This document shows, in pieces, positions 28,173-37,311 of a stretch of DNA of 64,000 nucleotides. The notes beneath the pieces were generated by a model that worked only from the letters and a program-made list of their open reading frames with translations, was not told the origin of the DNA and made no database searches. Source of the stretch: Nonlabens arenilitoris (GTDB lineage Bacteria > Bacteroidota > Bacteroidia > Flavobacteriales > Flavobacteriaceae); contig NZ_MTPW01000001.1 in the NCBI RefSeq assembly GCF_002954765.1, positions 1,253,501 through 1,317,500 on the forward strand. Reading direction: 5' to 3'. Within the stretch, counting starts at the first letter, position 1, and each line of letters opens with the position of its first letter. The translations under genes and the position numbers were made by a program.

Positions 28173-30317
28173 ATGAAAACTCTATTTTTATTACTAAGTA
28201 TTACCTTATCAATATCTAGTCTAGCACAGACCACTATAAGCGGCCAGGTTCTAGATGAGAAAAATGTGCCTGTATTAGGAGCAAATGTTTATTTACAAGG
28301 TACATATGATGGCGCTACAACAGATATTGATGGTAAGTTTTCTTTTACTACTTCAGAGACTTCTTACGTTACCTTAGTAGTAAGCTTTATAGGCTATGAA
28401 GACTTTAATCAACAAGCTCTAGTAAATGAACTAGAAGGATTAGAGATACGCTTTCGCGAAAGCGTAAACAGTCTTAACTCTGTAATACTTAATGCTGGAA
28501 CATTAAGCGCTGGAGACAGTTCTAAGGCGAGTGCGCTTAAACCGCTCGATATCGTTACTACGGCTGGCGCAGTCGGTGATTTTGTAGGTGCACTGCAAAC
28601 ACTTCCAGGAACAAGTGCAAATCCAGATGATGGTCGCCTTTTTGTACGTGGTGGTAGCGGTGAAGAAACTCAAGTGTTTATAGATGATAGTAGAGTTTTC
28701 CGCCCTTTTGTTCCAGTAACAGGGAACATACCTACACGAGGTAGATTTTCCCCATTTTTATTTGACGGAATCTCTTTTTCTACCGGTGGATACAGTGCAG
28801 AGTATGGTGATGCTCTATCGAGCGTATTATTATTAAATACTACTGACGTACCTGTAGAGGAAAAAACAGATTTACAAATTATGAGTGTAGGTGGTGGCGT
28901 AGGAAACACACAAATTTGGGGAAAGAATAGCATCAGCGTTAATGCCAGTTATATTAATCTAGGTCCATACAATCAGTTAATACCACAAAACAACCAGTTT
29001 GAAGATCCATATGAATCTATAAGTGGTGAGGCTGTTTATAGACATCAACTAGACAAAGGAATGTTTAAGGCCTATAGTGCTTATTCCTATAGCAATTTTA
29101 GTATCATTCAAGAAGACATTGATATAGAAGATGGTATCTACTTTGGACTTAAAAATGGAAATTACTATGGAAATTTAAATTATGAAGAACGTCTTAAAAA
29201 TGATTGGAGAATTGAAGCTGGTATTAGTCTTGCACATGATCGCAATGACATTAATGTCGCTGGTACTGACGTAGATACTAGAGAAAATGCCTTACATGCA
29301 AAATTAAAATTGCGCAAGCGCTACAACAACTACTTTAAAATACATTATGGAATTGAACAATTCTTAATTAACTATGAAGAAAATGTCATCATAAATAATG
29401 ATATATATAAGTCATCTTTAAATTCATCAAACACTGGCGCATTTACAGAGGCTGAAGTCTTTTTATCAAAAGATCTTGCCTTTAAGGCTGGTGTAAGGGC
29501 AGATTATTATGGATTGAGTGAAGAGTTACTTATTTCTCCTAGACTAAGTGCGGCTATAACTGTATCTCAAAACTGGCAGGCATCTTTTGCTTATGGACAG
29601 TTCTATCAACAAGCTCAAAATAATATTCTTCAGTATGATCAAGAACTAGCACCAGAAAGTGCAGAGCATTATATCCTTAACTTTTTATATCAAAAAGATG
29701 GACGCATGCTGCGCGCAGAAACCTATTATAAAAATTATTCTAGTCTATTAACCTATAATACTGACAGGCCACAATTAGAAAGTAATTTTAAAGTAAATGG
29801 AAATGGCTATGCGACTGGATTAGATGTGTTTTGGCGAGATGAGAAAACTGTTAAAAACCTAGATTACTGGATCAGCTATTCATATTTAGATACTGAAAGA
29901 CAGTATCTTAATTTTCAAGAAAGCGCAACGCCCAATTTTGCAAGTGCTCATAATTTCAGCGCAGTTGGGAAGTATTGGGTTGAGGATTTAAAATCACAAA
30001 TAGGTCTTACCTATAATTATACCAGTGGTAGAGCTTTTACTAATCCTAACCGCACAGGTTTTCTTAATGATAAAACGGCTTCATTTCAAAGTTTAAATTT
30101 AAACTGGGCTTATCTCATCGATCAACAAAAAATCGTATTCCTATCAGTGACAAACCTATTAGGAAGAGAAAATACCTTTAATTATCAATACAGTAATACA
30201 CCTGATCAGATGGGCAATTTTGATCGTAGATCTATAGGTCAGGCAGCAGATAGATTCTTTTTTGTAGGCTTCTTCTGGACGTTAGGTAGTAATGACAATC
30301 AATTAGATAATTTATAA
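28173..30317 (+). CDS. TonB-dependent outer-membrane receptor
   Basis: 714 residues. Signal peptide ending SISSLAQ, then a carboxypeptidase-regulatory-like domain (ISGQVLDEKNVPVLGANVYL, DGKFSF, SFIGYEDF; about 20-100). A plug follows with GALQTLPGTSANPDDGRLFVRGG and GYSAEYGDALSSVL, and then a beta barrel ending FFFVGFFWTLGS. It imports an unknown ligand using TonB/ExbBD energy. It lacks a typical SusD partner. Palindrome copy 5 supplies codons 93-97 (RFRES) at the junction of the N-terminal domain and plug. The TPR-like gene at 30432 follows within about 115 bases and is probably co-expressed. Confidence 0.92.
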   Translation: MKTLFLLLSITLSISSLAQTTISGQVLDEKNVPVLGANVYLQGTYDGATTDIDGKFSFTTSETSYVTLVVSFIGYEDFNQQALVNELEGLEIRFRESVNSLNSVILNAGTLSAGDSSKASALKPLDIVTTAGAVGDFVGALQTLPGTSANPDDGRLFVRGGSGEETQVFIDDSRVFRPFVPVTGNIPTRGRFSPFLFDGISFSTGGYSAEYGDALSSVLLLNTTDVPVEEKTDLQIMSVGGGVGNTQIWGKNSISVNASYINLGPYNQLIPQNNQFEDPYESISGEAVYRHQLDKGMFKAYSAYSYSNFSIIQEDIDIEDGIYFGLKNGNYYGNLNYEERLKNDWRIEAGISLAHDRNDINVAGTDVDTRENALHAKLKLRKRYNNYFKIHYGIEQFLINYEENVIINNDIYKSSLNSSNTGAFTEAEVFLSKDLAFKAGVRADYYGLSEELLISPRLSAAITVSQNWQASFAYGQFYQQAQNNILQYDQELAPESAEHYILNFLYQKDGRMLRAETYYKNYSSLLTYNTDRPQLESNFKVNGNGYATGLDVFWRDEKTVKNLDYWISYSYLDTERQYLNFQESATPNFASAHNFSAVGKYWVEDLKSQIGLTYNYTSGRAFTNPNRTGFLNDKTASFQSLNLNWAYLIDQQKIVFLSVTNLLGRENTFNYQYSNTPDQMGNFDRRSIGQAADRFFFVGFFWTLGSNDNQLDNL
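28449..28464. repeat. 16-bp palindrome, copy 5 (intragenic)
   Basis: Exact copy in the TonB receptor gene, read RFRES, the same phase as copy 4. Confidence 0.95.
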
Positions 30318-30431
30318 AATCATCCTATACAACAACTCAGTATCAAGATATGACAGTTGGGTTTATTAAGATTTTGCATATGCTTATTACACAGCATATT
30401 TACCATATCAATAACTATTAAAACTTTAATT

Positions 30432-31052
30432 ATGAAATCCATTACCACTCTTATCATTCTGTTTATATCACTTTCTATAAACGCCCAATCCAGCTATGAA
30501 AAAGCGATGATTAAAGGATTAGAACTTATGAGAACAGATTTACTTGCTGCATCACAACAATTTGAAAGAGTTGCCGCTGCAGAGTCTAACAAATGGGAAC
30601 CAGCTTACTATGTGGCACTTTGCAATATCAATAGTTCATGGGGACAAAATCCAAAAGATGAAACTGTGCTCTACATGAAAAAAGCTCAGGATTATATTAA
30701 TGATGCCATGGCTATTTCTATAGACAATCCAGAATTAATAGTTTTACAAGGACTTTTAAATACTTGCTGGATTACCTATGATGCACGTACTTATGGTATG
30801 AAACTATCTCCAGCAACAACTGCATTATATGAGAAAGCTCATAAAATAGCGCCACATAATCCTAGAGTTGTTCTTTCTAAAGCTGAATGGTTGATGGGTA
30901 GTGCAAAATATTTTGGCAAAGATGTTACACCATATTGTAAACTCATAGATGAAGCCATTGACTTATTTGAAAAAGAAGAAATCACTGGTTTTACACCGTC
31001 TTGGGGAAAGGAAAGAGCATTAGAGATACAGGCCTCTTGCAATAAAAATTAA
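30432..31052 (+). CDS. Secreted TPR-like protein of unknown function
   Basis: 206 residues from ATG 30432. Signal peptide MKSITTLIILFISLSINAQ. The mature part is all-helical with TPR-like spacing (LAASQQFERVAAAESNKWEP, AYYVALCNINSSWG, NPELIVLQGLLNT, NPRVVLSKAEWLMGSAKY) and ends with two Cys-containing helices. The frame upstream to 30357 precedes the signal peptide and is rejected. It lies behind a TonB receptor, so it may be a periplasmic accessory protein of that receptor (inference). Confidence 0.82.
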   Translation: MKSITTLIILFISLSINAQSSYEKAMIKGLELMRTDLLAASQQFERVAAAESNKWEPAYYVALCNINSSWGQNPKDETVLYMKKAQDYINDAMAISIDNPELIVLQGLLNTCWITYDARTYGMKLSPATTALYEKAHKIAPHNPRVVLSKAEWLMGSAKYFGKDVTPYCKLIDEAIDLFEKEEITGFTPSWGKERALEIQASCNKN

Positions 31053-31071
31053 TTGAATTAGCCTTCTATAA

Positions 31072-31106
31072 AAAAACCCTTATTACATGTAGTAATAAGG
31101 GTTTTT
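31072..31106. terminator. Bidirectional terminator between TPR-like gene and accC
   Basis: AAAAACCCTTATTAC and GTAATAAGGGTTTTT are perfectly complementary around ATGTA, with A/T tracts on both sides between converging genes. Confidence 0.92.
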
Positions 31107-31125
31107 AATATATTTTAAAAATCTA

Positions 31126-32472
31126 TTATTTCTCTGGATCCATTACAAAATCATTCATAAATGCCGTGGTATAGTTACCAGCAACATAATCTGGATGATC
31201 CATTAACTGTCTATGAAAAGGAATTGTAGTTTTAATACCTTCAATAACAAATTCATCTAATGCTCTTTTCATTTTATCTATCGCTTCCTGACGTGTACGT
31301 GCAGTTGTAATTAACTTTGCTATCATAGAATCATAGTTAGGTGGGATAGAATATCCTGCATAAACGTGAGTATCTAGACGTACACCATGACCACCAGGTG
31401 CATGTAGGGTAGTAATTTTACCTGGAGAAGGACGGAAATCGTGATAAGGATCTTCTGCATTAATACGACACTCTATTGAGTGTAAAGTAGGCTCATAATT
31501 CTTACCAGATATCTTTACACCAGCAGCTACTAGAATTTGTTCTCTAATAAGATCAAAATCTATAACTTGCTCTGTAATAGGGTGCTCTACTTGAATACGA
31601 GTATTCATTTCCATAAAGTAGAAATTACGGTGCTTATCCACTAGGAATTCTACCGTACCAGCTCCTTCATACTTAATAAATTCTGCAGCTTTAACTGCAG
31701 CTTCTCCCATATCCTTACGCAACTTTTTAGTCATGAAAGGAGAAGGAACTTCTTCAGTTAATTTTTGGTGACGACGCTGTACAGAACAGTCACGTTCACT
31801 TAAGTGACATGCTTTACCATAAGAGTCACCTACTACCTGAATTTCAATATGACGTGGCTCTTCAATGAGTTTTTCCATGTACATATCATCATTACCGAAT
31901 GCAGCTTTACTTTCTTGACGTGCACTTTCCCATGCTGCTAGTAAGTCTTCTTCTTTCCATACAGCACGCATACCTTTACCACCACCACCGGCAGTCGCTT
32001 TAAGCATGACAGGATATCCAGTTTCTAACGCAATTTTTTTACAATCGTCAAAATCTGCGATAATTCCATCAGATCCTGGTACACAAGGTACACCAGCAGC
32101 CTTCATCGTTTCTTTGGCCGTTGCCTTATCTCCCATTTTTGCAATCATATCTGGACTCGCACCGATAAATTTGATATCGTGCTCTCCACATATACGAGAG
32201 AAGTCAGCATTTTCAGAAAGAAATCCATATCCTGGATGAATAGCATCTGCATTTGTAATTTCAGCAGCGCTTATGATATTAGAAACTTTAAGATAAGATA
32301 AGTTACTAGGTGGTGGACCTATACACACGGCCTCATCTGCAAATTTAACATGGAGACTATCAGCATCAGCAGTTGAATAAACAGCTACTGTTTTGATACC
32401 CATCTCTTTACAGGTTCTAATAACTCTTAGAGCTATTTCACCACGATTTGCTATCAATATTTTTTTAAACAT
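31126..32472 (-). CDS. accC: Acetyl-CoA carboxylase biotin carboxylase subunit
   Basis: 448 residues. ATP-dependent carboxylation of biotin on AccB, the first half-reaction of malonyl-CoA synthesis. The N-terminal [20 protein letters not shown], the ATP-grasp glycine loop [36 protein letters not shown] and the catalytic [14 protein letters not shown] are all present. The gene is last in the pdxA-yceD-rpmF-fabH-accB-accC series and is separated from accB by 78 bases holding palindrome copy 6. Confidence 0.98.
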   Translation of the reverse strand: MFKKILIANRGEIALRVIRTCKEMGIKTVAVYSTADADSLHVKFADEAVCIGPPPSNLSYLKVSNIISAAEITNADAIHPGYGFLSENADFSRICGEHDIKFIGASPDMIAKMGDKATAKETMKAAGVPCVPGSDGIIADFDDCKKIALETGYPVMLKATAGGGGKGMRAVWKEEDLLAAWESARQESKAAFGNDDMYMEKLIEEPRHIEIQVVGDSYGKACHLSERDCSVQRRHQKLTEEVPSPFMTKKLRKDMGEAAVKAAEFIKYEGAGTVEFLVDKHRNFYFMEMNTRIQVEHPITEQVIDFDLIREQILVAAGVKISGKNYEPTLHSIECRINAEDPYHDFRPSPGKITTLHAPGGHGVRLDTHVYAGYSIPPNYDSMIAKLITTARTRQEAIDKMKRALDEFVIEGIKTTIPFHRQLMDHPDYVAGNYTTAFMNDFVMDPEK

Positions 32473-32508
32473 GATACTTTTTTTATGTTAGTGTAACTGT
32501 GGTATTTA

Positions 32509-32524
32509 TGCTTTCGCGAAAGCG
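32509..32524. repeat. 16-bp palindrome, copy 6 (one edge substitution)
   Basis: TGCTTTCGCGAAAGCG, one base from consensus, between the co-directional accB and accC genes. Confidence 0.9.
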
Positions 32525-32550
32525 TATCCACAAAAAATCCCTCTTATATA

Positions 32551-33051
32551 TTAAGAAGGATCTACTAAAAATAATGGTTGGTCAAATTCTACCGGAGAAG
32601 AATCATCTACTAATACTTTAACGATAGTACCAGAAACTTCACTCTCTATTTCATTGAAAAGTTTCATTGCCTCAATGATACAAAGTGTATCACCTTCTTT
32701 AATGCTATCTCCTACTTCACAGAAAAGTGGTTTATCTGGAGAAGGTTTTCTATAAAAGGTACCTATGATAGGTGATTTTACAGTAACATATTTACTGTTA
32801 TCATCTGCCGCTGGTGCCGCTGGTGCTGCCTCAGTTGCTGGTGCTGCCGCTAGTGCCGCTGGTGCCGCTGCAGGTGCTGCTTGTGGCATAGGTGCTGCTT
32901 GCATAGGCAATGCTTGTTGTACATAAGTCACTTCATTAGAGTCTGATCCAGTTCTAATTGTGATTTTAACGTCATCCATCTCTAGCTTTACCTCGCTAGC
33001 TCCAGATTTTGCTACAAACTTGATTAAGTTTTGAATTTCTTTTATATCCAT
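32551..33051 (-). CDS. accB: Acetyl-CoA carboxylase biotin carboxyl carrier protein
   Basis: 166 residues. The N-terminal helix MDIKEIQNLIKFVAKSGASE is followed by an Ala/Pro-rich flexible linker (about 55-85) and a C-terminal biotinyl domain. Biotin is attached to Lys130 in the EAMKLFNEIE motif. Carries carboxybiotin between AccC and the carboxyltransferase. Seventeen bases separate it from fabH upstream. Confidence 0.97.
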   Translation of the reverse strand: MDIKEIQNLIKFVAKSGASEVKLEMDDVKITIRTGSDSNEVTYVQQALPMQAAPMPQAAPAAAPAALAAAPATEAAPAAPAADDNSKYVTVKSPIIGTFYRKPSPDKPLFCEVGDSIKEGDTLCIIEAMKLFNEIESEVSGTIVKVLVDDSSPVEFDQPLFLVDPS

Positions 33052-33068
33052 AATTTAAGTGGTTATGA

Positions 33069-34067
33069 TTAGCTATTATAAGCCCATGTTAGTAAAATAG
33101 AGCCCCAAGTGAATCCACCGCCGAACGCGGCAAAGACTAACTTGTCACCTTTTTTTAATTGAGATTCGTATTCATTTAATAATAGTGGTAATGTAGCGCT
33201 AGTGGTATTACCATAGCGATCTATATTCATCATTACCTTTTCATCAGGCAGGTCTACCCGTTTAGCAGTAGCATCTATGATCCGTTTATTTGCTTGATGA
33301 GGTACTAACCAGTCTACATCTTCATTAGTAAGATGATTGCGTTTCACAATTTTCTCTGCAACGTCTGCCATATTAGAAACAGCATACTTGAAAACGTTTT
33401 TACCGTCTTGATAAACGACGTGTTGGTTATTATCTACGGTGTCATGGCTAGCTGGCATTAAAGAACCACCAGCTTCAATTTTTAAGAAGTTTCTTCCTAT
33501 TCCATCACTTCTTAAAATTTCGTCTTCATATCCTACAGTATGATCCTCAGTGGCTTCAAATAGAGCTGCTCCTGCTCCATCACCAAAAATGATACATGTG
33601 GTACGATCTTTATAATCAATAATGCTGGACATCTTATCTGCACCTATAAGAAGAACTTTTTTATAACGGCCAGATTCTATATAACTGCTCGCGGTACTCA
33701 TTCCATAAAGGAAACTGGAGCAAGCTGCTTGTAAGTCATAAGAAAAAGCGTTAACGGCACCTATCTCACTAGCTACATAAGCGGCTGTGGATGCTACGGG
33801 CATATCTGGTGTCACAGTTCCTACTATGACTAAGTCTATAGATACAGGATCTAAATCTTTTTTCTTGATAAGGTCTAGTGCTGCTTGAATAGCAAGGTAC
33901 GACGTGCCCTTATCCTTGTCTTTTAAAATCCTGCGCTCTTTGATACCTGTACGTGTGGTAATCCACTCGTCATTTGTATCAACCATTGTCGCAAGGATAG
34001 CGTTAGTAAGCTTGTAGTCTGGCACGTAGCCGCCTACTGCAGTAATCGCCGCTTTGATGTTACTCAT
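33069..34067 (-). CDS. fabH: 3-oxoacyl-ACP synthase III (KAS III)
   Basis: 332 residues from ATG 34067 (MSNIKAAITAVGGYVPDYKL). Condenses acetyl-CoA (or branched starter) with malonyl-ACP to start fatty-acid synthesis. The catalytic triad is visible: Cys116 in AACSSFLYG, His in VPHQANKRI and Asn in YGNTTSATLPLLL. The 24 extra residues available from 34139 contain no family sequence and are rejected. Preceded by a terminator-like hairpin at 34131 that may separate it partly from rpmF. Confidence 0.96.
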   Translation of the reverse strand: MSNIKAAITAVGGYVPDYKLTNAILATMVDTNDEWITTRTGIKERRILKDKDKGTSYLAIQAALDLIKKKDLDPVSIDLVIVGTVTPDMPVASTAAYVASEIGAVNAFSYDLQAACSSFLYGMSTASSYIESGRYKKVLLIGADKMSSIIDYKDRTTCIIFGDGAGAALFEATEDHTVGYEDEILRSDGIGRNFLKIEAGGSLMPASHDTVDNNQHVVYQDGKNVFKYAVSNMADVAEKIVKRNHLTNEDVDWLVPHQANKRIIDATAKRVDLPDEKVMMNIDRYGNTTSATLPLLLNEYESQLKKGDKLVFAAFGGGFTWGSILLTWAYNS

Positions 34068-34130
34068 ACAGGTGATTCTAGTAATTATTAGAGCCGTGAA
34101 AGCTACTGAAAAACTTGCAGAAATAAATAA

Positions 34131-34163
34131 AAATGACACGTTTTTAATTAAAACGTGTCATTT
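34131..34163 (-). terminator. Hairpin between rpmF and fabH
   Basis: AAATGACACGTTTT pairs with AAAACGTGTCATTT around TAATT, flanked by A/T runs. It probably attenuates or ends the yceD-rpmF transcript before fabH. Confidence 0.8.
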
Positions 34164-34218
34164 TTTATGAATTTGTAAAGAAAAGCCTTGTTTTCTACTG
34201 ATTTATTAAATCAGAGAA

Positions 34219-34416
34219 TTATGCTTCTACTTCTTCAGTTTTGTCTATTAATACATTACCGCGGTAATATAATTTACCTTCATGCCAGTGTGCTCTGTGG
34301 TAAAGGTGTGCTTCACCAGTTGTGCTATCTGTAGCAATTTGTGGAACACTAGCTTTGTAGTGAGTTCTTCTTTTATCTCTTCTTGTTTTGGAGATTTTTC
34401 TCTTAGGATGCGCCAT
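34219..34416 (-). CDS. rpmF: Large ribosomal subunit protein bL32
   Basis: 65 residues. [20 protein letters not shown] is the typical bL32 start, and [20 protein letters not shown] ends the conserved core. The Cys zinc ribbon of some bL32 forms is absent. Two bases separate it from the yceD stop, the classic yceD-rpmF-fab arrangement. Confidence 0.97.
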   Translation of the reverse strand: MAHPKRKISKTRRDKRRTHYKASVPQIATDSTTGEAHLYHRAHWHEGKLYYRGNVLIDKTEEVEA

Positions 34417-34418
34417 GG

Positions 34419-34964
34419 CTATTTATTATTATCCGTTTTTATTTTCTTTAATGCGTCCCATCTGGGATCGGTACTTTCTTTATTGTCTTCTATTATGTCC
34501 AGGTTTTTAGGCTGTAGTTCTTCTAACTTATCGAGCAGTTCTGAATCTAGTGATCCGTCTTCAACTCCAGGATGAACTCTTTTTAATGGAATTCCTAGAA
34601 CTAACATCTCATATACGTATTGACTTATGTTCAATTCATAAGCACCATGTGGTAAAATCAGAAGTTCTTCATTATCATCATTATATTCTGGACCGAATTT
34701 AATAATGACATCCATTTGTGTTTCAATTTCTAAGTCAAATGGCTCATTTGTTACATCACAATTGACATTAATTGAGCCTGAAGCTTCTAGATGTAATTCC
34801 ATTATCGTGGACTTTTTATCTAAAGTTGCTTCAACATTTAACTGAGAACTATTAAAATCCTCAAAACCATAATTTTCAAAAAACGTATTATCAACCTCAT
34901 ATAGAAACTGATGTTTCCCCTGCTTTAAACCTACAAAGGAAATATTAAAATCTTTGAGTTCCAT
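34419..34964 (-). CDS. YceD/DUF177 family protein
   Basis: 181 residues from ATG 34964 ([20 protein letters not shown]). In many bacteria YceD/DUF177 precedes rpmF and is implicated in 23S rRNA accumulation. The ancient CxxC..CxxC pattern is reduced here to a single Cys in [35 protein letters not shown] and KRVHPG are family features. The nine residues before this ATG in the longer frame from 34991 are rejected because the promoter box at 34989 lies there. Confidence 0.9.
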   Translation of the reverse strand: MELKDFNISFVGLKQGKHQFLYEVDNTFFENYGFEDFNSSQLNVEATLDKKSTIMELHLEASGSINVNCDVTNEPFDLEIETQMDVIIKFGPEYNDDNEELLILPHGAYELNISQYVYEMLVLGIPLKRVHPGVEDGSLDSELLDKLEELQPKNLDIIEDNKESTDPRWDALKKIKTDNNK

Positions 34965-34988
34965 AATCTTCCTCGTTAAACGAGCGGG

Positions 34989-34996
34989 CAAAGATA
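34989..34996 (-). promoter_or_regulatory. minus-7 box for yceD-rpmF-fabH-accBC
   Basis: Read on the minus strand it is TATCTTTG, a full consensus match, 24 bases before the yceD ATG. The leader between them holds a small inverted repeat, CTCGTTTAACGAG. Confidence 0.65.
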
Positions 34997-35026
34997 ATAA
35001 AAGTTATTAAAAATACATTGTTAATA

Positions 35027-36076
35027 TTATCTACGTTTCTTAGAAAGATTTTTTAATGGGTTTGAAGACAGTTTTTCATACATAGTTCTGTGTCTAAAAA
35101 TAGTAACCGCGGTATGAATTGCTGCCATAAATGAAGATGGGTTTGCATCGCCTTTTCCTGCAATGTCAAATCCAGTTCCATGATCTGGACTAGTTCTTAC
35201 ATGACTTAAACCTGCTGTATAGTTAACTCCAGTACCAAATGTTATCGTTTTAAATGGCACTAATCCTTGATCATGATATGATGCTAAAACAGCGTCAAAT
35301 TGTACATGTTTCTTGTTTCCAAAAAAACTATCTGCTGGATATGGCCCGAATATTAACGTACCATCTTTTCTCAATTCTTCTAAGACCGGAATTAAAGTAT
35401 CCTGATCATCTGTTCCTATTACACCATTATCTCCTACGTGAGGATTAATACCTAAAACAGCAATTTTAGGCTTCACAATTCCAAAATCCTTCTTTAAAGA
35501 CTCCTTAATAGTTCCTATTTTAGTTTTAATCACTTTTTCTGTAATCTGATTAGGCACGTCTTTTAAAGGAACGTGATCTGTAAGTAATCCGACTCTTAAA
35601 TCTTCAGAAACCATAAACATTAAACTTTCCCCATCTAGCTCTTGATTAAGATAGTCTGTATGACCAGGGAATTTAAAATCATCTGATTGTATTGATTCTT
35701 TATGAATAGGTGCTGTCACTAAAACATCTATCTGATTTGATTTTAAAGCAGCTGTAGCGGCCTTTAAGCTTCTTATAGCTAGTTCACCTGCAATAGGGTC
35801 TACTGTTCCCCAATTAACTTTAAAAGGTTCTTTAATCAATCTTACCACGTTAACCTTTCCATCAACAATATCGTCTAGTGAGGTTATACCATGAATTTTA
35901 GTATTAATCTTTAAAGATTTAATATAATAGGATAAAAGCTTAGTACTTGCAAAAATCACTGGAGTATATAGCTCCAACATCTGACTATTTTCAAATGCTT
36001 TTAAAATAATCTCTCCACCTATTCCGTTAGGATCGCCTAATGAAATTCCTACTCTAATGTTTTGCTTTTTGTTCAT
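35027..36076 (-). CDS. pdxA: 4-hydroxythreonine-4-phosphate dehydrogenase PdxA
   Basis: 349 residues. Oxidises 4-phosphohydroxy-L-threonine in the DXP-dependent pyridoxal phosphate pathway. Family motifs: GISLGDPNGIGGEIILKAF at the N-terminus, TAPIHKESI, PGHTDYL (metal-binding His), LLTDHVPLKDV, LGINPHVGDNG, SYHDQGLVPFK and TSPDHGTGFDIAGKG. Divergent from ribE with overlapping promoter regions. It starts the leftward cluster; a separate promoter lies just downstream for yceD. Confidence 0.97.
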   Translation of the reverse strand: MNKKQNIRVGISLGDPNGIGGEIILKAFENSQMLELYTPVIFASTKLLSYYIKSLKINTKIHGITSLDDIVDGKVNVVRLIKEPFKVNWGTVDPIAGELAIRSLKAATAALKSNQIDVLVTAPIHKESIQSDDFKFPGHTDYLNQELDGESLMFMVSEDLRVGLLTDHVPLKDVPNQITEKVIKTKIGTIKESLKKDFGIVKPKIAVLGINPHVGDNGVIGTDDQDTLIPVLEELRKDGTLIFGPYPADSFFGNKKHVQFDAVLASYHDQGLVPFKTITFGTGVNYTAGLSHVRTSPDHGTGFDIAGKGDANPSSFMAAIHTAVTIFRHRTMYEKLSSNPLKNLSKKRR

Positions 36077-36097
36077 GCGGTGCTTTGTTTTTCGCCG

Positions 36098-36105
36098 TAT
36101 TTTTG
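36098..36105 (+). promoter_or_regulatory. minus-7 box for ribE
   Basis: TATTTTTG, a consensus match, 31 bases before the ribE ATG, in the 60-base pdxA-ribE divergent gap. Confidence 0.55.
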
Positions 36106-36136
36106 AGAAGATAAAAGTAACGGTTTTTCATCACTT

Positions 36137-36721
36137 ATGTTTACAGGAATAATAGAGTCTGCTGCAAGAGTCATTCAACTCAAAAAAGAAAATACAAATT
36201 TACACTTAACTCTAGAGAGCAATATCACTAGTGAGTTAAAAATAGATCAAAGTGTCGCACACAACGGTGTCTGTTTAACCGTGGTCGCTATAGACGGTAA
36301 TCAGTATGTTGTTACTGCAATTGAAGAAACTTTAAATAAAACTAACATAAGTAAGTTAAATGTAGGCGATATTGTCAATATTGAACGAGCTATGAAAATG
36401 AATGCCAGGCTGGACGGACATATCGTTCAAGGTCATGTAGATCAAGTAGCAATTTGTAGGGAAGTAGTTAATAAAGACGGCTCATGGATCTTCACTTTTG
36501 AGTACGATAAGAATTTACATAATGTGACTATTGAAAAAGGTAGTATTTGCATTAATGGTGTTAGTCTTACTGTTGTCAATTCAAAGATCAATGAATTTTC
36601 TGTAGCGATAATTCCTTATACCTATGAACACACTGGTTTTAAAACGCTAAAAAAAGGCGATACCGTCAATTTAGAATTTGACGTTATAGGTAAATATGTG
36701 AAAAGATTAATGGGATTATAA
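36137..36721 (+). CDS. ribE: Riboflavin synthase (alpha chain)
   Basis: 194 residues. Dismutates two 6,7-dimethyl-8-ribityllumazine molecules to riboflavin. It has two tandem lumazine-binding barrels: MFTGIIESAARV...NGVCLTVV (about 1-90), and HIVQGHVDQVA...INGVSLTVV (about 98-190). Its stop overlaps the opposite-strand small gene by six bases. Confidence 0.97.
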   Translation: MFTGIIESAARVIQLKKENTNLHLTLESNITSELKIDQSVAHNGVCLTVVAIDGNQYVVTAIEETLNKTNISKLNVGDIVNIERAMKMNARLDGHIVQGHVDQVAICREVVNKDGSWIFTFEYDKNLHNVTIEKGSICINGVSLTVVNSKINEFSVAIIPYTYEHTGFKTLKKGDTVNLEFDVIGKYVKRLMGL

Positions 36722-36901
36722 TGCTCTACGGCGGCTTCTATAAACGGCAACAGCTCCTATCAATATAGCGCTAGCTATAAGAAACCAGATGTTTCCATCC
36801 AAAGGAACATCTCCTACAGGCGGCGGGATACCCATCTTAGGAACAGGTGGTGTTGCTTGCTGTACTAACACTGTTAGGGAAAGTGAAAGAATATTGCTCA
36901 T
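36716..36901 (-). CDS. Small exported protein with signal peptide and C-terminal membrane helix
   Basis: 61 residues. An N-terminal hydrophobic stretch, then a Pro/Gly-rich centre (QATPPVPKMGIPPPVGDVPLDG), then a membrane helix (IWFLIASAILIGAVAVY) and a basic end (RSRRRAL). Small PPPxGxPIDGG-type proteins of this shape are common and unexplained in flavobacteria. A TACTTTCG minus-7-like box lies upstream (36919-36926, minus strand). Its 3' end overlaps the ribE stop tail-to-tail. No function known. Confidence 0.75.
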   Translation of the reverse strand: MSNILSLSLTVLVQQATPPVPKMGIPPPVGDVPLDGNIWFLIASAILIGAVAVYRSRRRAL

Positions 36902-37124
36902 AGTTATTTTAACGACTGCGAAAGTAAAACTTTAATTGAATTAGGGCAAAAAAGTAATGTGAACATGATGTAAAGTTTAAAAAATACGCACTTCATCGAT
37001 AAAACACATCTTTTAAACCTTAAAAAACAGTATTTGATTGCTTTATTTATTATTTACTTCTCAAATATATCTCAATAACGATTCGGCACTAATGTTTATT
37101 ACAAAACACACATATTTGTAAAAA
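36902..37124. other. Gene-free AT-rich gap
   Basis: About 220 bases between the small exported protein and the tRNA terminator. No reading frame, convincing hairpin or repeat was found apart from the minus-7-like box near 36919. Confidence 0.6.
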
Positions 37125-37128
37125 CAAA

Positions 37129-37159
37129 AAAAACCTCAGCTTTTGAAACTGAGGTTTTT
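37129..37159 (-). terminator. Terminator downstream of the tRNA gene
   Basis: AAAAACCTCAG pairs with CTGAGGTTTTT. Read leftwards it is followed by a long T run, right after the tRNA 3' end. Confidence 0.85.
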
Positions 37160-37166
37160 AAACTTG

Positions 37167-37240
37167 TGGGCCCACCTGGGCTCGAACCAGGGACTTTCTG
37201 ATTATGAGTCAGATACTCTAACCAACTGAGTTATAGGCCC
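37167..37240 (-). tRNA. tRNA with anticodon CAU, probably tRNA-Ile2
   Basis: Read leftwards from 37240: acceptor GGGCCTA pairs with TGGGCCC, D arm ACTC...GAGT, anticodon arm TCTGA-CTCATAA-TCAGA, T arm CCTGG-TTCGAGC-CCAGG, discriminator A, and no encoded CCA. The anticodon CAU fits Met or lysidine-modified Ile2. The C4:G69 and C5:G68 pairs in the acceptor are the known TilS identity elements, and elongator tRNA-Met normally lacks them, so Ile2 is favoured. A standalone tRNA gene. Confidence 0.93.
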
Positions 37241-37280
37241 GACAACTATTTTTAAGCAATAGTATGTCCTAAAAAGTGTG

Positions 37281-37288
37281 CAAATTTA
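37281..37288 (-). promoter_or_regulatory. minus-7 box for the tRNA gene
   Basis: On the minus strand TAAATTTG, a consensus match about 40 bases before the tRNA 5' end and downstream of the mce stop. Confidence 0.5.
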
Positions 37289-37311
37289 AACTATAATTCT
37301 TGTTGTACAAA

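Noticed and set aside
32006..32239. Plus-strand frame inside accC
   Set aside because: Fully contained antisense to a strongly conserved enzyme gene, with no promoter or signal of its own.
37167..37240. Calling the CAU tRNA elongator or initiator tRNA-Met
   Set aside because: Acceptor pairs C4:G69 and C5:G68 are TilS determinants typical of tRNA-Ile2, and the initiator-type GGG/CCC anticodon stem is absent. Some uncertainty remains and is reflected in the call.
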